5,874 nt of DNA from Clostridiales bacterium (GTDB lineage Bacteria; Bacillota; Clostridia; Tissierellales; Dethiosulfatibacteraceae): NCBI GenBank assembly GCA_003539375.1, contig DPPH01000113.1, positions 1 through 5,874 on the forward strand. Reading direction: 5' to 3'. Made by a program: the position numbers and the translations under genes. The notes below the pieces were generated by a model. The model worked only from the letters and a program-made list of their open reading frames with translations. It was not told the origin of the DNA and did not search any database. Positions 1 through 3,587 of the stretch are shown here, one piece after another (the stretch's first letter is position 1; every line of letters starts with the position of its first letter).

Positions 1-55
1 TACTTATATTTTTATTAAGATTAGCAAAAACTTTAAAAAAAAGAAGGAATTAAGA

Positions 56-544
56 CTAGCGTACTAATTCTTTAACAAAAAAAGATTTATTATCAATGGC
101 TCTCATAGTAGCTAGAATTCCATCTAAATGATCGTATTCATGCTGTAGTAGTTCTGATAAATCTCCTTCTAAATTCATTTTCTGATCTTTCCATTCTAAA
201 TCTTTGTACTTAATTACAGCTTTTTTATATCTCTTTACCTTTACTAAAAGGTTAGGAAAAGACATGCAATCATCCATTACTACCATACTTTTATTTTCAG
301 GAAAAATGAGAGTAGGATTTATAAAAACGGTTGGCTTGTCAATATGCATATAAATAAGCCTTTTCTTGTAACCTATTTGTGGTGCTGCGATAGCTCTACC
401 GGCTTGGTATTTATCTCTAAAATCAATTAAAGTATCGTGAAGGTCTTGAATTATTTTTTTAATTTCAGGTAAATCATTAAAACTTATTTCTTCGCTTTTT
501 TTATAAAGCTCAGGATTTCCTAAAAGGAGAATTTCTTTTTTCAT
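56..544 (-). CDS. def: Divergent peptide deformylase, 162 aa
   Basis: Peptide deformylases are cytoplasmic metalloenzymes that remove the N-terminal formyl group from new proteins. All three family motifs are visible, two of them altered. Motif 1 is GRAIAAPQ at residues 49-56 (usual GxGLAAPQ). Motif 2 is DDCMS at 91-95 (usual EGCLS). Motif 3 is QHEYDH at 134-139. The expected metal ligands C93, H135 and H139, the catalytic E136 and Q56 are all kept, so activity is plausible. The length is normal for the family. I chose the ATG at 542-544 because AAGGTGG (550-556) lies 5 bases upstream of it; a GTG at 551-553 lies inside that site. The gene follows the carbon-nitrogen hydrolase by 14 bases and is probably translated from the same mRNA. 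The altered motifs suggest a second, specialised deformylase rather than the housekeeping copy; that is inference. Only T-rich sequence, with no hairpin, follows the stop codon. Confidence 0.88.
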   Translation of the reverse strand: MKKEILLLGNPELYKKSEEISFNDLPEIKKIIQDLHDTLIDFRDKYQAGRAIAAPQIGYKKRLIYMHIDKPTVFINPTLIFPENKSMVVMDDCMSFPNLLVKVKRYKKAVIKYKDLEWKDQKMNLEGDLSELLQHEYDHLDGILATMRAIDNKSFFVKELVR

Positions 545-549
545 TTCTA

Positions 550-556
550 CCACCTT
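550..556 (-). promoter_or_regulatory. Ribosome binding site deciding the deformylase start
   Basis: On the minus strand AAGGTGG lies 5 bases before the ATG at 544. The in-frame GTG at 553 is part of this site and has no site of its own, so the longer 165-residue reading is unlikely. Confidence 0.75.
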
Positions 557-558
557 AT

Positions 559-1368
559 TTATAATTTAGGTATTGGAATTTTATTAATTCCACCCGGTGT
601 TAACTTGCTTTTGAAATCATTAAGGTATGGAACTTCTTCTCTAGCCCATTTAAGCATCTCATCATCTACAATGTGAATTAAAATTTCTTCTTTATTTTCG
701 GAAGCTTCTACTAAAACATCACCTAAAGGACTAACTAATTTACTTTTACCACAGCTGTTGCTACCTACATTATTAACTCCAAAAATAAAAACTGTATTGT
801 CTAGGGCTCTTGCTGGAAGCTGAATATCCCATCTGTGAGAAGATGCTACGCTCCATACGGAAGGACATACTATCATATCTGCTTCTTGAAGAGCTAAAAG
901 TCTACTAGTTTCAGGGAATTCTATTTCATAGCATATAAGTATACCTACTTTTCCTACCTTTATATCAAAAACAGGGTACTCGATATTACCCGATTTAAAA
1001 ATATTGTTCTCTCTTCCCCATAAAACACTTTTTCTTACAACACCTCTAAGATCACCTGTATTATCAATTACTGCAGCTGATATATGAAGATCGTTATTTA
1101 AAGTTTTTTCGATGAATGGACATATAATAGAAGCATTTGCTCTCTTAGCTTCTTCTCTTATTGCGGTAACAGTTGGTCCATTTCTATCTTCACCTAATTT
1201 TAAAAAAGCTTCTTTACTTAGATGGTATCCCGTAGTCCACATCTCAGGTAGAACTATTAAATCAACTTCTTCTTTTGCAGCTTCTCTAATAAACTTGATG
1301 CCTCTTTTTAGGTTTGCATTTACATTGTTCATAATTGGTCTCATTTGAATTCCGGCAACTTGGTACAT
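559..1368 (-). CDS. Carbon-nitrogen hydrolase (nitrilase superfamily), 269 aa
   Basis: This is a soluble amidase-type enzyme that hydrolyses a non-peptide C-N bond through a Glu-Lys-Cys triad. All three parts are visible: E42 in LPEMWTTGY, K113 in VVRKSVLWGRE, and C146 in GILICYEIEFPE. The one-domain length of 269 residues is typical of the superfamily. The LPE-W-TGY signature recalls the omega-amidase/MtnU-like branch, which acts on small amides such as alpha-ketoglutaramate. The sequence alone does not fix the substrate, and no methionine-salvage genes are nearby. The ATG start is well supported by GAGGAGG at 1374-1380, 5 bases upstream. It is the first gene of a two-gene operon with the deformylase. 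Both partners act on amide or formamide bonds, which is suggestive but not proof of a shared pathway. A candidate promoter lies at 1398-1427. Confidence 0.9.
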   Translation of the reverse strand: MYQVAGIQMRPIMNNVNANLKRGIKFIREAAKEEVDLIVLPEMWTTGYHLSKEAFLKLGEDRNGPTVTAIREEAKRANASIICPFIEKTLNNDLHISAAVIDNTGDLRGVVRKSVLWGRENNIFKSGNIEYPVFDIKVGKVGILICYEIEFPETSRLLALQEADMIVCPSVWSVASSHRWDIQLPARALDNTVFIFGVNNVGSNSCGKSKLVSPLGDVLVEASENKEEILIHIVDDEMLKWAREEVPYLNDFKSKLTPGGINKIPIPKL

Positions 1369-1397
1369 ATTATCCTCCTCTCTAAATTAATCATCAT

Positions 1398-1427
1398 AAT
1401 ATATAGATTTTATCACCTAGTTGTCAT
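1398..1427 (-). promoter_or_regulatory. Candidate promoter for the hydrolase-deformylase operon
   Basis: Read on the minus strand, ATGACA (1427-1422) is followed after 18 bases by TATATT (1403-1398); a TATATA at a 16-base spacing overlaps it. Transcription would start near 1391, just ahead of the hydrolase ribosome site. The region is AT-rich, so chance matches are easy. Confidence 0.4.
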
Positions 1428-1432
1428 ACTTT

Positions 1433-1467
1433 CAAGAAAGGAAAACCCTCAGCTTTAAAGCTGAGGG
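1433..1467 (-). terminator. Perfect palindrome with T-rich tail, terminator-like
   Basis: CCCTCAGCTTT at 1446-1456 is followed directly by its exact reverse complement at 1457-1467. On the minus strand the hairpin is followed by TTTTCCTTTCTTG, which fits a Rho-independent terminator with an interrupted T tract. On the plus strand the next bases are CAAGGGATAA, so it would not terminate that way. No minus-strand protein gene ends just before it; it may end a short leader or small RNA started near 1527. Stems of this kind are also seen at the ends of IS200/IS605-type elements, so it could be a scar. Confidence 0.5.
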
Positions 1468-1533
1468 CAAGGGATAATTTATATGAGCTTCATTTAGTTG
1501 GGTTACGCTCAATTTATTAGTTAAATTATTAAC

Positions 1534-1562
1534 ATACTATCAAAGATTATACTTTATGTCAA
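1534..1562 (-). promoter_or_regulatory. Candidate minus-strand promoter ahead of the palindrome
   Basis: Read on the minus strand, a perfect TTGACA (1562-1557) is followed after exactly 17 bases by TAGTAT (1539-1534). A transcript would start near 1527 and meet the palindrome after about 60 bases. It could make a short RNA of roughly 90 bases, or read through into the hydrolase gene as an attenuated leader. Confidence 0.4.
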
Positions 1563-1589
1563 TAAATTTTGTTAAATATATATTTATCC

Positions 1590-1618
1590 TTCATTATAAA
1601 TAAATAAGATGTTAAAAT
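1590..1618 (+). promoter_or_regulatory. Weak candidate promoter for the selenoprotein
   Basis: TTCATT at 1590-1595 is followed after 17 bases by TAAAAT at 1613-1618, with TG one base ahead of the -10 (extended -10 type). This gives a leader of about 60 bases. The -35 match is poor and the background is very AT-rich. Confidence 0.3.
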
Positions 1619-1672
1619 ATTAATATTATATAAATATACAAAAATATAAATCGCAGCATAAACACATTTTGC

Positions 1673-1680
1673 AAGGAGAG
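1673..1680 (+). promoter_or_regulatory. Ribosome binding site deciding the selenoprotein start
   Basis: AAGGAGAG lies 6 bases upstream of the ATG at 1687. It excludes an in-frame TTG at 1669, which is upstream of this site and would put charged residues ahead of the signal peptide. Confidence 0.8.
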
Positions 1681-1686
1681 GATAGG

Positions 1687-2073
1687 ATGAAAAAACTAGT
1701 TCCAGTTTTAATTCTTTTAATGTTATTTGCATCGGCATGTACAGGCAGCAAATATGCAGATGAAGCCATACCAAAAGAAAAACAAGAAATAATAGTAGAT
1801 ATAACTGATATGGCTCATGAAAAAGCCGAAGAAAGAATGAAAGAAAAAGGAAATGATGAGCTGCTTGTTATGGTAAGAGGTAGCTGCTGAGGTGAAAGAG
1901 CCTTTGGCATTGTTCTGGATGAACAACAAGCAACAGATCATTATATATATGAAGTTGAAGGAAAGTATGTCGCTATACCCAAAGGTAGCGAAGACTTTGT
2001 TAAATCCCTTGAAATAGATTATGAAAAAACAAAGCTTTATGAGTCCCTAGTTATAAATACTAAGTATAAGTAG
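1687..2073 (+). CDS. Lipid-anchored HesB-like selenoprotein, 128 aa, UGA-Sec at residue 68
   Basis: A normal gene call ends this frame at TGA 1888-1890 after 67 residues, but the same frame stays open for 60 more codons to TAG 2071-2073, and both halves form one HesB/IscA-like domain. Residues 1-17 are a lipoprotein signal (MKK, then a hydrophobic stretch, FASA before C18). The domain runs from about 35 to 115: IIVDITDMAHEKAEERM as first strand and helix, LLVMVRGSC before the TGA, then GERAFGIVLDEQ, YEVEGKYVAI and LEIDY. Aligning U-GERAFG with the family's C-xGPxFG pattern puts the TGA on the conserved first cysteine. HesB-like selenoproteins are an established family; the lipoprotein form is what stands out. 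C67 beside U68 makes a Cys-Sec pair. The C-terminal CxC of IscA is absent, so FeS scaffolding is doubtful and a redox or metal role outside the membrane is a guess. It is a single gene, convergent with the MBL-fold hydrolase. The alternative is a pseudogene. Confidence 0.82.
1888..1890 (+). other. In-frame UGA, predicted selenocysteine codon
   Basis: TGA directly follows TGC (C67) and precedes GGT. It is not a tryptophan codon here: the other genes use TGG for tryptophan and have no internal TGA. Homology on both sides and the downstream hairpin favour selenocysteine over termination. Confidence 0.8.
1888..1933 (+). promoter_or_regulatory. Bacterial SECIS-like stem-loop
   Basis: TTGTTC (1910-1915) pairs with GAACAA (1921-1926), giving a 6-bp stem around the 5-base loop TGGAT. 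Below a small internal loop, GC 1907-1908 can pair with GC 1930-1931, and TT 1904-1905 with AA 1932-1933. There are 25 bases between the UGA and the apical loop, and the loop has G at its second position. This meets the usual bacterial SECIS rule: a G in the first two loop bases and a loop about 16-37 bases after the UGA. SelB would bind here during translation. No folding energy was computed. Confidence 0.72.
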
Positions 2074-2084
2074 ACTTCAAAAGA

Positions 2085-2807
2085 CTAGTAATTAAAATCA
2101 TAAAAGAAGCTTTGTCCTTCTCTAGAAATTAGTTGAAATCTTGAAGAAGTTTCAATATCTAACCAATTTTGGTCTAGGGTTTTTAAATAAGATAAGGCAT
2201 CTCTAAAATGCATAGGTATAATTACCTGTGCATTTATTTTATTTGCAAAATACTTTGCCGAAAGGTCGTAGTTTTCTTCAAGCCTTGGATCAACAGGAAT
2301 AAAAGCGATATCTATATTTTTTCCTATCAACTTATGGACTTCCTTTTTGTATGATATTTCTTCGTGATACTGGGCATCTTCAGGATCACTTTTCCATTTC
2401 CACCAATTCAGATCGCCACTGTGAAAGATTTTCATACCGTCAATATAAGCTAAAAAAGATACTCCTTTGTCAGTTGAACCAAAAGTATCAACTTGTAATA
2501 CTTTGTCTATATGGTAGCTTTCATTTTTTACAACATAATCAGCATTTATATTTCTGGGTGCATTGATATCATCATGAAGTATGTATCTTACATTATAATT
2601 GTCATTCCAATCGTATATTTTTTGAGTATAGTGGTCTCCGTGGTTATGGGATACCATTACGTATATATTTTTGTCCTTATGTTTTTCTATATTTAAAGGA
2701 GTACTGCTGGTATAATAATCGATTATAATAAGAGAACTTTTAGTTTCAATGGTAAATCCGCTATTAAACAAATATGTAACCTTGCATTGTTTATCACCAA
2801 GTTTCAT
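2085..2807 (-). CDS. MBL-fold metallohydrolase, UlaG-like, 240 aa
   Basis: This is a cytoplasmic metallo-beta-lactamase-fold hydrolase with no signal peptide. The metal-binding motif SHNHGDHY supplies H54, H56, D58 and H59; FHSGDLNWW supplies H129 and D132; IPMHFRD supplies H200. The H-S-G-D-L-N-W-W pattern followed by an acidic stretch, and FIPVDPR ahead of the last histidine, resemble the UlaG/Lactamase_B_2 group, whose members include L-ascorbate-6-phosphate lactonase and many uncharacterised hydrolases. The substrate here is unknown, and no ascorbate genes are nearby. I chose the ATG at 2805-2807: AGGAGG (2816-2821) lies 8 bases upstream, while an in-frame GTG at 2814-2816 overlaps that site. 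The gene has its own strong promoter and converges on the selenoprotein, with 11 bases between the two stop codons and no clear terminator. Confidence 0.88.
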   Translation of the reverse strand: MKLGDKQCKVTYLFNSGFTIETKSSLIIIDYYTSSTPLNIEKHKDKNIYVMVSHNHGDHYTQKIYDWNDNYNVRYILHDDINAPRNINADYVVKNESYHIDKVLQVDTFGSTDKGVSFLAYIDGMKIFHSGDLNWWKWKSDPEDAQYHEEISYKKEVHKLIGKNIDIAFIPVDPRLEENYDLSAKYFANKINAQVIIPMHFRDALSYLKTLDQNWLDIETSSRFQLISREGQSFFYDFNY

Positions 2808-2813
2808 AATGGA

Positions 2814-2821
2814 CACCTCCT
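2814..2821 (-). promoter_or_regulatory. Ribosome binding site deciding the MBL-hydrolase start
   Basis: AGGAGGTG on the minus strand is 8 bases (counted from AGGAGG) before the ATG at 2807. It contains the GTG at 2816 that would otherwise give a three-residue longer protein. Confidence 0.8.
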
Positions 2822-2827
2822 ATGTTA

Positions 2828-2856
2828 ATTATAGTAATTTTTAATATAATGGTCAA
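2828..2856 (-). promoter_or_regulatory. Sigma-A-type promoter for the MBL-fold hydrolase
   Basis: On the minus strand TTGACC (2856-2851) and a perfect TATAAT (2833-2828) are separated by 17 bases. The predicted start near 2821 would give a very short leader beginning about at the ribosome site. Confidence 0.68.
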
Positions 2857-2873
2857 AATTTATTTCCTAAGAC

Positions 2874-2902
2874 TTGGAAAAGGTTTTCATATTTGTTATA
2901 AT
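2874..2902 (+). promoter_or_regulatory. Extended -10 promoter for the NuoE/NuoF-like operon
   Basis: TTGGAA (2874-2879), a 17-base spacer and a perfect TATAAT (2897-2902) with TG at 2894-2895 make a good extended -10 promoter. The start near 2909 gives a leader of about 150 bases before the ATG at 3063. The leader is AT-rich and I see no riboswitch-like structure in it. Confidence 0.65.
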
Positions 2903-2909
2903 GTAATTA

Positions 2910-2925
2910 TGTTATTAAATTAACA
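2910..2925. promoter_or_regulatory. Operator-like dyad at the predicted transcription start
   Basis: TGTTA (2910-2914) and TAACA (2921-2925) form an inverted repeat with a 6-base centre, just downstream of the -10 box. A repressor bound here would block the operon. The half-sites resemble those of the NADH-sensing repressor Rex, but the usual Rex site (TTGTTAA, six bases, TTAACAA) has 8 bases between these cores, so identity is uncertain. Confidence 0.3.
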
Positions 2926-3062
2926 AATTCTATCCTAAATAATAATATTTCAGAATATATATTCATTAATACCTTGCCTTAATGACAAACCACAAAATTA
3001 TAAATCCCATATGAATTACTTAATATAAAAAATAAATAAATTTCAAGAAGGAGTGAATTGTT

Positions 3063-3587
3063 ATGGTTGAAAAAACCAAAACATGTACATGCGCTGAAGA
3101 AACTGACGAAAAGAAACTTTTGAGAATCAGAGAAGTTATCGATGAGTACGGGAAAAATGAAGGTAGCTTGATACAAATTCTTCATATGGCACAGGGAATA
3201 TATGGTCATTTGCCCTTGGAAGTACAAGAACTTATATCAAAAAAGACTGATATTCCTTTATCAAAGATTAGTGGAGTAGTAACATTCTATTCCTTCTTTT
3301 CTACAACGCCAAGAGGAAAATATACAATTAAAGTTTGTCTAGGAACGGCTTGCTATGTAAGAGGTGGTAAGAAAATATTAGAAAAAATAAAAGAACTTCT
3401 AGACATAGATGTTGGTGAAACCACAGAAGACAGGATGTTTTCTTTAGAGGTTATGAGATGTATTGGAGCTTGTGGTCTTGCTCCAGCTATAACTATTAAT
3501 GATAAAGTATACAAGATGGTAAATCCTGATAAAATTAATTCTATATTAACAGAGTATTACAGTGATAATCAAAGGGGTGATAATTAG
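3063..3587 (+). CDS. nuoE: NuoE-like thioredoxin-fold [2Fe-2S] subunit, 174 aa
   Basis: This is the small [2Fe-2S] subunit of an NAD(P)H-dependent oxidoreductase, equivalent to complex I NuoE, HydC or StnA. It normally relays electrons near the FMN of the NuoF-like partner. An N-terminal helical part (about 17-78, with RIREVIDEYG, QGIYGHLP and VVTFYSFF) precedes a thioredoxin-like domain. The cluster ligands are C92 and C97 in VCLGTACYVRGG and C133 and C137 in MRCIGACGLAPA, the standard Cx4C and Cx3C pattern. The length is normal. The ATG is preceded by AAGGAG (3048-3053) at a 9-base spacing. Two extra cysteines, C8 and C10 (KTCTC), stand in the N-terminal tail. Its TAG overlaps the GTG of the next gene by one base, so the two are translationally coupled and almost certainly partners. 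The protein is cytoplasmic. Confidence 0.93.
   Translation: MVEKTKTCTCAEETDEKKLLRIREVIDEYGKNEGSLIQILHMAQGIYGHLPLEVQELISKKTDIPLSKISGVVTFYSFFSTTPRGKYTIKVCLGTACYVRGGKKILEKIKELLDIDVGETTEDRMFSLEVMRCIGACGLAPAITINDKVYKMVNPDKINSILTEYYSDNQRGDN

Larger units (their letters stand above)
1369..1686. other. Divergent intergenic region, about 318 bases
   Basis: This gene-free stretch lies between the minus-strand hydrolase and the plus-strand selenoprotein. It holds, left to right: a candidate promoter for the hydrolase, a perfect palindrome with a T-rich tail read on the minus strand, a weak 5-bp dyad (TGAGC 1484-1488 with GCTCA 1507-1511), a second minus-strand promoter-like sequence, and a weak plus-strand promoter and a good ribosome site for the selenoprotein. 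The part from about 1560 to 1665 is very AT-rich. I see no reading frame with coding character. Confidence 0.7.

Noticed and set aside
1..55. Terminator downstream of the deformylase
   Set aside because: The minus strand has a T-rich run after the stop codon but no hairpin before it.
545..553. GTG start for the deformylase at 553
   Set aside because: The GTG is within the AAGGTGG ribosome site that serves the ATG at 544.
1112..1348. Small plus-strand frame with hydrophobic stretches opposite the hydrolase
   Set aside because: It is a shadow of the Glu-Lys-Cys hydrolase; no ribosome site or homology supports it.
1669..1686. TTG start for the selenoprotein at 1669
   Set aside because: It lies upstream of the AAGGAGAG ribosome site and would add charged residues before the lipoprotein signal.
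1888..1890. TGA as a true stop or nonsense mutation in a pseudogene
   Set aside because: The 60 codons after it are clean, keep the HesB pattern and end in TAG, and a SECIS-like hairpin follows. A fresh TGC/TGT-to-TGA mutation cannot be excluded from sequence alone, but it is less likely.
1888..1890. TGA read as tryptophan in an alternative genetic code
   Set aside because: The other genes use TGG for tryptophan and contain no in-frame TGA, including over 762 codons of the fusion gene; the family has Cys, not Trp, at this position.
2040..2100. Bidirectional terminator between the convergent selenoprotein and hydrolase
   Set aside because: Only weak AT dyads (TTATA/TATAA, CTAGT/ACTAG) are present, without a GC-rich stem or T tract in either direction.
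2808..2816. GTG start for the MBL-fold hydrolase at 2816
   Set aside because: The GTG overlaps the AGGAGGTG ribosome site that serves the ATG at 2807.
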